Of a stretch of 64,000 bases of DNA, positions 21,275-32,649 are shown one piece after another; position 1 is the stretch's first letter, and each line of letters begins with the position of its first letter. The stretch covers positions 1,736,001 to 1,800,000 of the forward strand of contig CP053152.1 of NCBI GenBank assembly GCA_014607495.2, in the 5' to 3' direction. This DNA is from Carposina sasakii. Taxonomy: Eukaryota > Arthropoda > Insecta > Lepidoptera > Carposinidae. The position numbers and the translations under genes are program-made. The notes below the pieces were generated by a model that searched no databases, was not told the origin of the DNA, and was given only the letters and a program-made list of their open reading frames with translations.

Positions 21275-21546
21275 CATAGAGGAATAAGATGTCATAGAGT
21301 GCTAATGTCATACTAACTGTTTCGATGCACCATTAGATTTTTCGGTGCCTCACAATTCCAGTCCTTGACACTTAGATTCTATTAGTGTAATGTATAGTAA
21401 TGTACTACATTACTAATGTATTGTAACGTATAGTAATGCAATCTAAGTATCAAGAACTGGAATTGTGAGGCACCGAAAAGTCTAATGGTGCATCAAAACT
21501 GTTAGTATGACATTAGCACTCTATGTCTACATCTTATTCCTCTATG
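21275..21546. mobile_element. hairpin MITE L, 272 bp
   Basis: The two halves are near-perfect inverted copies: CATAGAGGAATAAGATG… on the left against …CATCTTATTCCTCTATG on the right, each arm about 125 bp. The right arm has a 3-nt insertion. ATTTA occurs just outside each end and may be the target duplication. No coding. Confidence 0.87.
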
Positions 21547-21650
21547 ATTTAGGTATTAAGCTTTACTTTGTTCCATTATTTTCACTGTATCGACTGGTTT
21601 ACTGAAAGAAATCTCTGAAAAAAATAACTCGTACTAAATAATCATCATCA

Positions 21651-21792
21651 TCATCGTGAGCCTATTGCAGTCCACTGCTGGACGTAGGCCTCACCCAGTG
21701 TACGCCACATGGCTCGATCTCCCGTTTTTGCCATCCAGTCACTACCAGCCGTACTCCTTAAGTCATCGGTCCACCTGGCCGGAGGGCGAGAA
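21651..21792 (-). pseudogene. RTE-type LINE C-terminus
   Basis: The minus strand reads SRPPARWTDDLRSTAGSDWM, AKTGDRAMWRTLGEAYVQQW and TAIG…, stop at 21651-21653, followed by the (ATG)n tail. An open 45-residue C-terminus of an RTE reverse transcriptase; everything upstream is absent. Confidence 0.88.
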
Positions 21793-21799
21793 TAATCAA

Positions 21800-22409
21800 T
21801 GTAAGTTATATGTATTATAGTTGAACAATGACAATCCATAGGTACTTACGTATATTCACACCAAACAGTCCCCAAAGAAGTTAAAAGGAGGCATAAGTGT
21901 GCAAATTTTCCATCTATTGGTTCTAAGCCAGGCGTGGTAAGCGGTGAGCTTACCGCCGCTGCATTAAAATATAGGAAAAAAGTGTTTTGGAAATGAAGTT
22001 TTCCAAACAAGGTAATGTAAGTAAAAGCTATTATCCAAGCCTCACTCTCACTAATGACATAACCATAACCACCTATAAACATAGTCGTTTCTCCTTATGA
22101 AAAATCCGATTTTCCCCACTTTCAAACCCGTTAACTCTATAAGGGCATGTGAAAATGGAATAAAAATGCGCGTGCACACTTTCGATCTCGTTCGCTTCCG
22201 CCGGCCGGTCGGGCACTCTTAATTTCTAATCGTACAGCCTCCCGGTTATCGGCCGGACAGATCTTTATATGATATCTGGATTAGTGTTTAATAAGTTGTC
22301 AGTAAGAGCAATATGGTACTGCTGGCGTTAATTAAGGTGTGTCTTGGTGTGGCTGGCTTGACAGTTAAGGGCTCACTTGCACCAAACTTCACAACCTCTA
22401 TACAATTAT
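21800..22409. other. unique sequence with GC-rich patch
   Basis: At 22180-22260 lies a GC-rich segment (CTTCCGCCGGCCGGTCGGGC; CGGTTATCGGCCGG). Otherwise nothing recognised. Confidence 0.35.
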
Positions 22410-22413
22410 TTAA

Positions 22414-22643
22414 GCCTCGAGCACACCGGATGCGTATGCGTACACGTGTCGTAAGCGTAAACGTATACGTATCTCTGAGTTGTAATGTATGTAACTGTAT
22501 AGGCACGGGCAGACCGGATGCGTATGCGTAGACGTAAGCATAGACGTCAAGCGGTGACAGTTCCATACATTTCAACTCAGGCAAACATCGTACGTGTACG
22601 TCTACGCTTACGTGCACGCATACGCATCCGGTGTGCTCGAGGC
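22414..22643 (+). mobile_element. TTAA foldback element H, copy 2
   Basis: Collinear with 17031-17257. The left end is GCCTCGAGCACACCGGATGC and the right end is its complement, with TTAA on both sides (22410-22413, 22644-22647). It has the same asymmetric centre with an extra partial arm. Confidence 0.88.
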
Positions 22644-22647
22644 TTAA

Positions 22648-22874
22648 AGGCTCGAGCAGACCGGATGCGTGTGCGTACACTTAAGCGTAGACGTGCTCGT
22701 ACCGCTGAGTTGTAAAGTATGGAACTGTATGAGATAGGGCACACCGGATGCATATGCGTAGACGTAAGCATAGACGTCAAGCGGTGACAGTTCCATACAT
22801 TACAACTCAGGCAAACATGGTACGTGTACGTCTACGCTTACGTGCATGCATACACATCCGGTGTGCTCGAGCCT
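22648..22874 (+). mobile_element. TTAA foldback element H, copy 3, abutting copy 2
   Basis: Starts AGGCTCGAGCAGACCGGATG, ends CCGGTGTGCTCGAGCCT. It differs from copy 2 by inner substitutions and by the end bases AGGCTC rather than AGCCTC. It sits directly against the TTAA of copy 2, so either it inserted into that TTAA or the pair moves together. Confidence 0.85.
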
Positions 22875-23117
22875 TTATTCTTCTTGTTCTTATTGACGTA
22901 AAACCTAATGAAACTTAATTTGTAATAGACATCGCCACAGAATATCACAGACTGTTATGTAATACGGAATATTTAATAGTACGAGCTCACAATGGTCAGA
23001 TACATACATAGATATACACACAGACAACTGTGACCCGAAATGGGGTAGACAGAACGCACAGTAATATCAAGGAGTAGTTATTTCATCAAAATTAGCAAAG
23101 CGGGGACAATTTTATTG

Positions 23118-23427
23118 TAAACTAGTTCGCGTGGACTACAGAAAAAACTAAATATCGAAATTATCCGGATAAAAACATTTTCCCGGGATAAAAAGTAGCT
23201 TATATGTTAAGTGGGACCTATCACAATATATTCCTGAAAACTGCATCAAAATCGATTCAGGCGTTTCTGAGATTAGCGTGCACAAACGCACAGACAAACA
23301 GACAAAAATTCCAAAAATTATTCTTTTGGGTACTATTGCGTTAATAAAGGTCTCCTATAATATTTTTTCTCATGTATCTTCCATGTACAGACAGCGATCC
23401 GTTACATTTTTATTATAATGTATAGAA
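23118..23427 (+). repeat. GTGGACGCCCG family, 5'-trimmed copy
   Basis: It begins CTAGTTCGCGTGGACTACAG and is then collinear with 7216-7520 to GATCCGTTACATTTTTATTA. The first GGACGCCCGCGACTCC portion is missing. Confidence 0.88.
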
Positions 23428-24290
23428 TAGATAATCGCCTGAGAGAATGTTTGAAGTTGTTACGCATTAATAATAGTAGACAAATTAATTTAGTATTTTT
23501 GAACCGTAAATTTAGCACCAAAGAGAAACGTTCGGTCACGCTGTTCGTAACGTAAATTATTTAATTCGATACAATCAGTGAGATAAGAACCGGTCAGCGA
23601 TCCAATTAGCAGACTTTTGATGTACGACGTCGGTTCTGGTTGTCGCTGCTGTGTCAACGTTTGAATGGAGTTGGGACAGTACTCAATTCAGCAACATTTA
23701 ATAAACCTTAATTAAACTAACATAATACATAAATACATAATATGTATAGTATTAATAATAGAAATCAAAAGTAAATCAAAAGTTAACTCTACCTACTTCA
23801 CATCAGGTTTAATGGCGAATACTTAGGTGAATTATTTACGTCACTGGGCGAATATAAACATTAACATAAAAACAAATCTAAATGTTAGTTCCAAAAATGA
23901 CCAGATGAAGCAATAATTTGGTGCTTGTCAATTATTTTTAATGATTAATCAGCGCTACCATCTGTTACCAAACATAGTTAATAGAAAGGAAAAGTTTTAA
24001 TATTATTTTGTTATCATTTAATATTGCTAATGAGATGTAATCATACACTTTATGATATTGATCGATGGACGGATTATGTTATTACAAGTTACAAGCGAAA
24101 TCGGCAAACGTTATCAATCAACATGGCAAATATTGATTTCTTAAAGTATGCAGGGTAAATTAATGTATGTTTAATCGAATATAATTATGTACAGATTTCT
24201 ATTTCATACACCAGTAATAACTTTGGTAAGATACACGGAATTTGCATGTATTATTTGTATTATTTTAAATATCATGCAGGTCTTCACTAA
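23428..24290. other. unique AT-rich sequence
   Basis: No gene or repeat recognised. Confidence 0.4.
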
Positions 24291-24299
24291 AATAGCCAT

Positions 24300-24465
24300 A
24301 AGGGTCGACTGATGACCCCAGGGGCGTTCTCTCAGGCGATAAGCTAGCAACTTGTCAGTGATTATTTCTGATTCATATCTGAAACAATGCGTGTGATCAC
24401 CTTTATGATCCTAAAGATTTGGATAAGTACCCCATTTCGGGACCACAGCCGCGTGTGCCTATATT
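24300..24465 (+). repeat. SINE-2 body fragment
   Basis: Contains GGGGCGTTCTCTCAGGCGAT, AAGCTAGCAACTTGTCAGTG and TACCCCATTTCGGGACCACA. Same block as 28900 and 7060. Confidence 0.78.
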
Positions 24466-24596
24466 TATTTAAGTATGTTCACTCGGGTACTTATACATAC
24501 ATACTCGTATGATTCTCGTATTCCTCCATCACCGCCTAAAACAGTTTATAAAGACGCCCATCTACATAAAATAATTACAATAGATTATGTAAGTAA

Positions 24597-24767
24597 TGCA
24601 GCAGCGTCTCCCGTCTTGACGACAAAGTCCAAAATACAAACTGCAGTCACCAACCCGCCTGCTTAGCGTGGTTACTATGGGCAAATACCCCCCATGGCAG
24701 TCTTGTGGCGTGCCCTGGGGGAGGCCTACGTCCAGCAGTGGACTGCAATAGGCTGATGATGATGATG
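24597..24767 (+). mobile_element. SINE-R with RTE tail, 5'-truncated
   Basis: Starts inside the body (GCAGCAGCGTCTCCCGTC…). The RTE part reads LWRALGEAYVQQWTAIG and stop, then (GAT)n. Flanked by 10-bp direct repeats ATGTAAGTAA (24587-24596, 24768-24777). A 5' truncation with a long duplication is the signature of LINE-machinery insertion. Confidence 0.9.
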
Positions 24768-24777
24768 ATGTAAGTAA

Positions 24778-25217
24778 AAGGATTAGAATAGAAATAAAGT
24801 CACAAGTTGCAACAAAAAATGGTTCCCAACATCTATAGATCACGCTCACAAAGAACACAGTTTTTCAACAGACCCCCAAAAAGAACGCGAATCACTTTTC
24901 ACGTGATAAAAGAGGTAAAACTTAATGGTGGCGATAGTGAGTTCCACTTTTACCGTTAAAAGCGATTCGGACGCAACGAATTTTACACTTTTACTTTTCA
25001 AGGTACACTAAAAACAATGATTTGACAAAAATTTTATGAAAGATAGCCGCGATTTCGTGGGAGATCTTTGGAAGTAATTTACCGAGGAATTATATTGTTT
25101 ATGGTAATCTATGGGCTGTGTGTAATATAACTTAGATCAGCAGTCTCACACTTTTTAGACAGACTTTTAACTTTAGACATAATATAATTTTATTTTAGGC
25201 ATAATAAACTTACTTAC
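24778..25217. other. unique AT-rich sequence
   Basis: Nothing recognised. It lies downstream (minus sense) of the cassette at 25218. Confidence 0.4.
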
Positions 25218-25256
25218 CTATACTCATGGGTGTAAAATTTCCTTGTGTTTGCTTAC
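25218..25256 (-). CDS. candidate minus-strand microexon C (39 nt) with regenerated 5' splice site
   Basis: The 3' splice site is strong: a CTAAT branch-like motif, then TATTTTTTCTATTTACAG. The exon starts GTAAGC, so the junction is also a 5' splice site. It ends TATAG followed by a near-consensus donor GTAAGTAAG. Length is 39 nt (13 codons), so inclusion keeps frame. Of the three frames only the one where GT closes a codon is free of stops (KQTQGNFTPMSI). Flanks are plain AT-rich intron-like sequence. I do not recognise the peptide; the gene is unknown. Confidence 0.5.
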
Positions 25257-26430
25257 CTGTAAATAGAAAAAATATATTAGATATGTACACTCGCAATAAA
25301 ATTTTAAGTAGGCACTAGGGCTAATAAAAATAATATTTAAAGACATACTTTTTTTTCTTTTTTCATAATGTACCTATCTGCCTCATTTCCTCCAACTTCT
25401 GTTAAGACATTTTATTAATTTAATAAACGTGGGTCGGGGGATTAAACTTTGAGACCCTATCTATTTTCTCTATAACGAACAGTTGAGCAAATAAAAACAA
25501 TTAAACAAGCAGTAATCTGCCTATCATGGAGACATCCACCGGTTAGGCTTGTAATTAAAATAATAATTACCTAGAAAGCCAATCCTGTAATTATTTACCT
25601 TATATCGGTAAATACCCCGCGTCCGCCATTTTACTGCGGTGTAATTATTTGAAATTAACGCCACCTATCGCGTAATTGCAGAATCAACACGTTTAATGGT
25701 TTTCCTGTGGAAAATTGCCACTTTCTCCCGTTTCCCGTTCTCAGCACCCTCCTAGTACCAATCACAAATCAATTAAGGTTTGTGATAAGTACTGTAATAT
25801 TTACTTATGGTTGAAGCCAGTTCTTTGAGATGAGTGAGATAAAATAATGATGAGCAGTTTTACCGACACTACACTCGTATCTATAGGTACAGGTTTTGAA
25901 AATCATTCATCTCATCATGCACCGGATTTCGATTATCCAGTAATGTGCCAATTTTTACCAAACCCTTTATACCAAGGGAGGAAAACTACCAAGTTATGTG
26001 TACCTACTAGTCCTCAAGTGAGAGTGACAAGAGACATTATGAATAGGTAGATATCAGCGTTAGAATAACAACATAACTGTATATTTAAAGCGCTTCCGAC
26101 ATTGTAATTCTCCCAATTTACCATAGTACTTACATAAGACTAGATATTAAAAATTTATTTATAAACAAAACTACGATAAGCTGAATTTAGACACCTAAAT
26201 TGATTATTAAAATCGTATTGAATAAATTACAACGAATCATACACTAATCAGATATAGAAAAATATTAGGTAATAAATAAGCCGCCATTTCACTGTTATTC
26301 AATATTATGTCGGCGGCAACCAGTTTAACTTTCTTATTGCATAATATTTAATATCATACTTAGGTTATAATACGGTATCTCTTTATATTCTACGATAGCT
26401 AATTTACGACATTGCACCAAGTTCTAATTT
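25257..26430. other. unique AT-rich sequence
   Basis: Includes the pyrimidine tract of the cassette at 25218-25256 (25257-25275). No gene or repeat recognised in the rest. Confidence 0.4.
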
Positions 26431-26434
26431 GTTT

Positions 26435-26596
26435 AGGGTTCCGTAGCAAAATGGGTAAAAACGCGACCCTAGTAATAGACTTCGCTGTCAGTTTATCACA
26501 AGTTTATCTTATAAGCTCTCACGCAAATAACAAATATTGTTGTTGCCGTTTTTATAGTTAAACTGGGGTCAGACTCGCACTTGGCCGGTTTTTTTA
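26435..26596 (+). repeat. AGGGTTCCGTA … CTTGGCCGG lepidopteran repeat
   Basis: Begins AGGGTTCCGTAGCAAAATGG with GACCCTAGTAATAGACTTCG, ends CAGACTCGCACTTGGCCGG plus a T run. This arrangement is shared by a very common moth and butterfly interspersed repeat of uncertain class. Confidence 0.8.
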
Positions 26597-26720
26597 AATT
26601 AACGTCTGTTCACATTCAATTTTTATTTATACGAGTATGTAAAAAAAAACAATCAGCCGCTCTTACATCAACTCCTTAAATCTTCCAAATAGTTTTAAGG
26701 GTTCTTTCTTGTGGGCCCCG

Positions 26721-26783
26721 GTTTCTGAGGCACCCGTAGTTTAGCTAAATATTCGGGTCCCTTCGGAACGGGTGCCTCAGGAA
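26721..26783. repeat. 13-bp hairpin in GC-rich patch
   Basis: CTGAGGCACCCGT and ACGGGTGCCTCAG form perfect 13-bp arms around a roughly 30-nt loop. CTCAGGAAC repeats on the right side. Confidence 0.6.
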
Positions 26784-26789
26784 CAGGGG

Positions 26790-27815
26790 CCCTCAGGAAC
26801 GAAACCCGTTTTAAATTGTTATTATCAGACACGACATCCCGTTTTATGTGCAAATTCAGCATGGATAGGGAAAGTAAAAAGTCTAAGATTCATTTTCTAA
26901 ATAATAGGGCCTTTATCTCAAAAAAGCAAGAGCGCAATAATGAGTGAGCATAGCGACTATGCCATAGCGCGTGAACATATCACAAACTACAAATCCAACT
27001 CATAAAAGCCCGTTTTAATAATTCATCTAAAAATAAATACATTATCATAATCTTTTATGTTTAGGAATCCATAAAACATACTCGTAGTATATAAAATGCT
27101 CACAATCATTACGTCCATCAGACATTCACTTCTTAGCTATATTTATTATACAAACGTACATTAATTAAAAACTCTTAGCTAATATTATTTGTAATGATGA
27201 GACTATTATATGAGGTAATTGCGTATTACATAACATTATTAGATACCTACTTACCTACTATTAGGGATCCGCAATGCAATACACAGCTCTTATCTGAATA
27301 CGACAGTTAAACAAGGTCCCCAATATTAATAAGTGACGTTTTAACTTTACTACGAGTTCGGAGCGGAGTTTAAGGTCGGAATAAGACAACGGATTTTTAT
27401 TAGTTTGATCAAGTTGCCATAGCAGGTAGCGTATATTAAACTTTCTTCTACACAACCAGTGACGAGGAAATGAACCTATTGGATGATTTAAGTAATTTGT
27501 GAATTCACAATTTATTATAATATGATACGGAACTCACTTCATTATTTCAACTCGCGCACGTACTTTAATATAGAAGTAATTCTCCACTTTTCAGCTTGTA
27601 ATCATTATTACTTTCTCGAAAGAAACTCAACGTTGTAAAAATACATTTAACTCATTAAACAAGATGTTTGATTACCACTGTAATGATTTAAATTAGTTTT
27701 TACAGTAAAAGTGAGTTTGTTGTACTTTCGCCATTACATGCTTATAATTATTCATTAAAGATTCTTGACTTTTAATTGAATAATCATGTATCTTAGTCTT
27801 GAGGGTCTGAAACTG
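26790..27815. other. unique AT-rich sequence
   Basis: No gene recognised. A minus-strand donor-like TAGTAG/GTAAGTAGG at about 27252 has an acceptor 39 nt upstream (TGTCGTATTCAG), but the tract is weak, so it is not called. Confidence 0.35.
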
Positions 27816-27828
27816 CTGCATATGCAAT

Positions 27829-28018
27829 CTTCTTCTTCTTCAGCCTATTGCAGTCCAATGCTGGACGTAGGCCTCCCCCAGGGCACGCCACAAGGCTACT
27901 GCCACAGGGGGGTTTTGACCCTAGTCACCACGCTGGACATGCGGGTTGGTGACCGCAGTGCGATTTTCGGACTATGTTGTTAGTAGGGGAGGCGCTGCTG
28001 CCCACCTCCCGGAAACCC
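27829..28018 (-). mobile_element. SINE-R with RTE tail, inverted, 5'-truncated
   Basis: The (GAA)n tail is at the left (27829-27841), then the complement of the RTE end, then the body to GGGAGGTGGGCAGCAGC. Flanking duplication TATGCAAT (27821-27828, 28019-28026). Confidence 0.87.
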
Positions 28019-28249
28019 TATGCAATATCACCAATAAAATCCTTTGAACGATGCCACGTTTTAGACACATGGGAAAATATTTCTTTCGTTAAATACACCG
28101 ATTCCGTTATCTTATTTCTGTATGTCATAGGTAGATTCATTGGTATACGCAAATGTCAGTTTCTCTGTGACAGCTATTGCATCGCATCTGCGTCTGCTAG
28201 CAATCCCTTCATCGGCATATTACTAAATTACCCCGTCTACATACATATA

Positions 28250-28372
28250 TGCACTACTAACCGAACTTGTACATCTCAACTATACCCTCAAAATTGGTCA
28301 GAAGTAGCACCATGTATTTCTATCGGCCCTTGGTGCTCTGCCTACTTCGTAAGGGATAAAGGCGTGTATGTG
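28250..28372 (-). repeat. SINE-3, copy 4 (partial)
   Basis: ACTAACCGAACTTGTACATC … GTAAGGGATAAAGGCGTG, the complement of the left half of 4005-4240. Confidence 0.8.
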
Positions 28373-28379
28373 CAATAAA

Positions 28380-28895
28380 GAATAAGAATATATATGATTG
28401 TTTTAATATTAATTTAATCACTAATATGAAATAACTATATGTAAAGCCGACATTGTGAGAACCTATTACTTCACTGTAAACCGTAAATCACCGACTATTC
28501 CATAACTTATCAAAATGAAACATAACGGAAACATATCTAATCTCCAGTCCAACTTATCTGCGTTTACTCTATGGCCGACCACCTGCGCGCACGCAGCGAA
28601 AGTTGCGTATTTGTCAACGATACGCTCATAATAAGTATTAGTTACCAGACCGCAATGGCGTAATAATTTATACTCATTTCGCCAATTGCATGCATTTTCT
28701 GCGACTGCAAACTGACTGCTGTTGCGACTTGCGACTGCTCTCACTGGGTTCTAATGAGTTTTATTGGCCTCCTCTATAAACTCGATAAAAAAAAGACTGG
28801 TCAAATACCTGATACAAGTATAGCGATATACTTACAGTGTAGTCTATCATAACAGCTAGTGTATAATTATGTAATAAATAAATCCTGAACTGATG
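28380..28895. other. unique sequence
   Basis: No gene recognised. A slightly GC-richer part at 28560-28760 has overlapping frames on both strands but no family match. Confidence 0.35.
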
Positions 28896-28899
28896 CGGT

Positions 28900-29095
28900 T
28901 CTTCACTAGAACACATTAGCTGTATCTCCTTCCGTGCATATCGTAAGAGCCGCCACAGCCGAATCAAAGGGCGTTTTCTCTCAGGCAATGAGCTAGCAAC
29001 TTGTCACTGACCTTTTATATCTGGCTCCGCGATGCTAAAGGATCTCTTTCGTGATCCCTCAGTTATGGCTAGCCCATTTTGGAAACACTACCGTG
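28900..29095 (+). repeat. SINE-2 body fragment
   Basis: Contains CACATTAGCTGTATCTCCTT, CTCAGGCAATGAGCTAGCAA and TAGCCCATTTTGGAAACACT. Confidence 0.78.
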
Positions 29096-29099
29096 TGTA

Positions 29100-30540
29100 A
29101 TGCATGTAATGGCCGCATTATCTTTATAGATTTTTTGTGCAACTTGACTCAATATACTTATAAAGAAATCAGTAAAAAAAACTCTGTGCGTGCAAAATAA
29201 GGTATTATTACAAATATCAAGAGCTGAGCGGTTGTGACGTTTGGAAGGAGTTTGGCAAAGCGAGTACACCTCAACGACGGTCACGTCGACTCCCTGCGGA
29301 CGTAATACAATCTGTGCACTTTCGCGGCATCTCTTCGAATGCGCTGGACGTGTACAAAAATCCCCAATCTCTTAATTAGTTTTCGTATTAATAATTCAAT
29401 GAGAGAAGTATTTTGATTTCAGTTAATTCGTGTTCTTATTTTTTAATAATCATATGGCCTATAATAAAATACTAATACAATGTAATTAAGCTAGTTATGA
29501 TGTAAAATCCGGTCGAGAGTTAGATTAGGTTTTTAAATGCCAATATCCTCCCTGGGTTGGATATCCGGTGGTATATGTTGATGATGTAAGATCACGGAGG
29601 CTTATGACATATTAGGTAGGTACTACATGTTTTGAAACCATGGTAGTAACGGGTTCAGTGGGTAGATTTTTCGAGCAGATAATTAAACGGATTAGTTCAA
29701 TTTGATTCAAGTCGAAAACCTCGTGTTTTTTCTCAAATGCAGAAAGAATGTTACTACATTACAGTACACGTATTAAATGACACTATGCGTTTCGGTTCCG
29801 TTTAATCCTCCGTGTATTAAAAATACCCCAAATTCCATTAAAAGTCATTGGTAGCGTTTTACCTGAAATAAAACGATGTATATACAAAAAAGATATATAC
29901 GCGCATATATGTATGACACAACATTTTCGCTAAAAAAATAATGACATATTTATTACACGCTCCTCAAAAGATCGGGATTTTGTAGTCCCGTCAATTTCTA
30001 AAATAAGATTTTATTAACATATTGTCTTGGAGTTGTATCACTGTTGCCATTTGTGAAAAACGTGTACTTGCATGTGAAGTATTTGGGTGATCCACTTGAA
30101 ATGTTAACGAGTCGGCAAATATAGGGGCGAGAATGTACCGTCAGCAAAACTATCCTTGGCAGACGAAAATATACCTACTTTTTATTAACTAATTTACATT
30201 GAAGTATGTGTATAATACGTAAAATATAAAGCATAGATAAGATCTAAATTGTACAAAATATGATATTGAAAATACAACTCAAACTTCTTGATCTTTCAGA
30301 CAAGACGTCTCTTTCCGTTTGTGTGAAAAATTAGACAGCTAAAACTAATTATAACCCATATAACCACAACAAAACAATTTATTAAATTTTTTAAACGAAC
30401 TATATTGTAACTAAAAGTTACTAATTAATTAACTAAGCTTTATGTATATATTTAAGTCAGATCAAGGCAGATCAAGTATTTACATACAATATGCAAGTAT
30501 TAATATCAGAATGAAAAAGTTGTATTTTATTTTGTTTACA
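29100..30540. other. 1.4 kb mostly unique sequence
   Basis: No gene recognised. A GC-richer piece lies at 29230-29355 (CACGTCGACTCCCTGCGGAC; TCGCGGCATCTCTTCGAATG). Confidence 0.35.
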
Positions 30541-30541
30541 G

Positions 30542-30593
30542 TTCTACGCTGCTGACGCTACCGTCCCTTTAAGTGACGATTCAATAACACCCA
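30542..30593 (+). CDS. candidate plus-strand exon, 52 nt
   Basis: A long pyrimidine-rich 3' splice site (TTGTATTTTATTTTGTTTACAG) precedes 52 nt and a good donor (CCCA/GTAAGTG). Only one frame is open, reading FYAADATVPLSDDSITP, which looks protein-like; the other two have early stops. No neighbouring plus-strand exon is convincing and the window's better exon series is on the minus strand, so this could be chance, a nested gene, or the sole exon of a plus-strand gene visible here. Product not recognised. Confidence 0.3.
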
Positions 30594-31920
30594 GTAAGTG
30601 GGCCCTAATTCGATCGTTTAGCACATAGTTACTGAATAACGGTTATATAACTGTTATAAACAAACACTGTAACGTTACCGCGACACGTTAATAATAACTG
30701 TTCCGTATATGTCTTCCGGATTGTCAAATTGGGGGGTAATTATGTAATTTTGATGATTTTTATCGACGAAGATGTAATATTTCCAGTTTAAATAAAATCT
30801 GCCTCGCTGGGCGTAACAGAAGAGTATTCAATGTTTATTTTTCATGAGTAACACGACAGCACCTATATGTGGCAGGAGTGAATGGCAAAGCGGGGAAATG
30901 CTGGTGAACCTATACATAATATATAACAAATTGGCGATGTGCTTAGGAATTTAATAAATCTGGATGAGGCAAAGGTATGTTTGGAACGTACTAAATGGAG
31001 ATCTGAAATCTCTGCCTACCCGTATGGGGATAAAGACCTGAGGTTGGTTATTTATGTATGTACGAGTATGTAATGTAATGTAACATGATATAGAAGTGGC
31101 AGCATTTAGTACAAGTATTAGTCTATGATGTCAAAGTATACTAGGTGCCTATACTTTAGGCGTAAACATAACATAACTAACGCTTACATTTCGAAAACAC
31201 TCCTATCAGCTTCGAATCTCTTTATAATCTAAACTTCTAGTAAAAGTGATAAAAGCCAATAACTCAATCCACAAAAATCCAAAAAAGAGAAAGGTGGAAT
31301 TAGAATATGTATAGAAATTAACAGCGATTTCGTTTATAATTAAGAAATTCCCGGGCGTTTGTTCTCGGAATTGAGTAGGAGTTAAAGATTGGTTATGATG
31401 ACACAAGCGGGAACGCGGAATAATGTCCGAGGCACACGGACAGAGCGGACTGAGAACATCGATACAATCTCGTTTTTTATACATATATGGGATGGACTAG
31501 CCTGTTATGTCCGCTGGGGTTAATAACTTAAATCATAAAATTTTATAACACTACTCGTAGGTTTCATATGAACTGCATCAACAAAACAAGTAAGAAACCA
31601 CAAGTATCAATGATTATATCGTTAACTTCGGATAGTTTCGTGTATCTGTAGTCTCTCTAATAGACTCTATTCAATATACATATCAGTTTTAAATACATAG
31701 TTTGTTTCAGAAGTGAGGAAACTATGTTTTACAGTTTTACAATAGATACATTTACCTCTTCCACACCGAATGCTACTTTAGTAGGTTCGTACAGGGATAC
31801 CATACGACAGACATCTAATATTTATCATAGAACTACCATAGCTAGCAGAGCTAGTCTACTTTTACTATAAGCATACATCTATAAAAATTACTTTCTATTC
31901 CTGATCCTGTAAATTCCCGC
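30594..31920. other. unique sequence
   Basis: No repeat recognised. At 31712-31868 a plus-strand acceptor (TTTGTTTCAG) opens a frame of about 52 codons (SEETMFYSFTIDTFTSSTPN…) to a stop, without a convincing donor. Noted only. Confidence 0.3.
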
Positions 31921-32060
31921 CAAAACAGAGAATGGCGGGCGCACATTCCCGGCCGGAGTGGCCACGACACCAATTACCCCGGGGCGTGTCGTACGCGCAC
32001 TAAACTCGCGCCGATTTAGTGTTATGTGCGCTGGCGCAGTCGGGGCTGCCGGTCTACACA
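31921..32060. other. GC/CpG-rich patch
   Basis: A compact GC-rich block (ATTCCCGGCCGGAGTGGCCA; CCCGGGGCGTGTCGTACGCG; GCGCTGGCGCAGTCGGGGCT) in AT-rich surroundings. Function not evident. Confidence 0.3.
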
Positions 32061-32649
32061 CGAACAGGTAATTTAGGGAATAATATTTTATTTTAATCTC
32101 TCTCGTCTGCATTCTTGGTATATTGAGAACCGTACCGCTAGATTGCGGTCCAGTATTATAAATATATCTACATTTATTCAAGAGGTTGTGCCAAATTGAA
32201 TCCACTTTATGCAAATTTCACAAGACACTATTATTTCCATCTGTTTGACAATTCTGTAATACATCGACCCAATAAATTTCAATCAAATCCTTTCACCTGG
32301 TATCTTTTGTCGCATGCCAATCGTTGGCAATCCGCGCTGTCCGTGGATCGCGGGTAAACTACTTCCATTTCTTTGTGGTAATTGCGGGTACATCCACACT
32401 TCCTAGTTGCCACTATAATGGGATTCGAACCCGCTCCCGTCGCTCGGTAACATTGTTGAAAAACGTTATTAGCTGGACCTATTAGGACGGCTCCGAGGCA
32501 TCTGCCCGTGTATTCACGTTAACGGAATAACTTGTTTGTACTGAGATATACTGAGTTAATTTAGATACTCGCTAGTTGCCCGCAACTTTGTCTGAACTGC
32601 GGTGATTCAAGAAGAATATTTATGTACAGTATAACATATCTCTTCGGGT
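32061..32649. other. unassigned sequence with a lone Pol III B box
   Basis: At about 32408-32425 the minus strand carries GGGTTCGAATCCCAT, a perfect B box, but no A box or tRNA fold lies at the right distance. Probably a SINE remnant. Confidence 0.3.

Noticed and set aside
31888..32214. 108-codon minus frame
   Set aside because: Runs through a GC-rich patch and AT-rich flank without any recognisable motif or splice context.
32408..32425. tRNA gene suggested by a perfect B box
   Set aside because: No A box or cloverleaf at the right spacing; most likely a SINE fragment.
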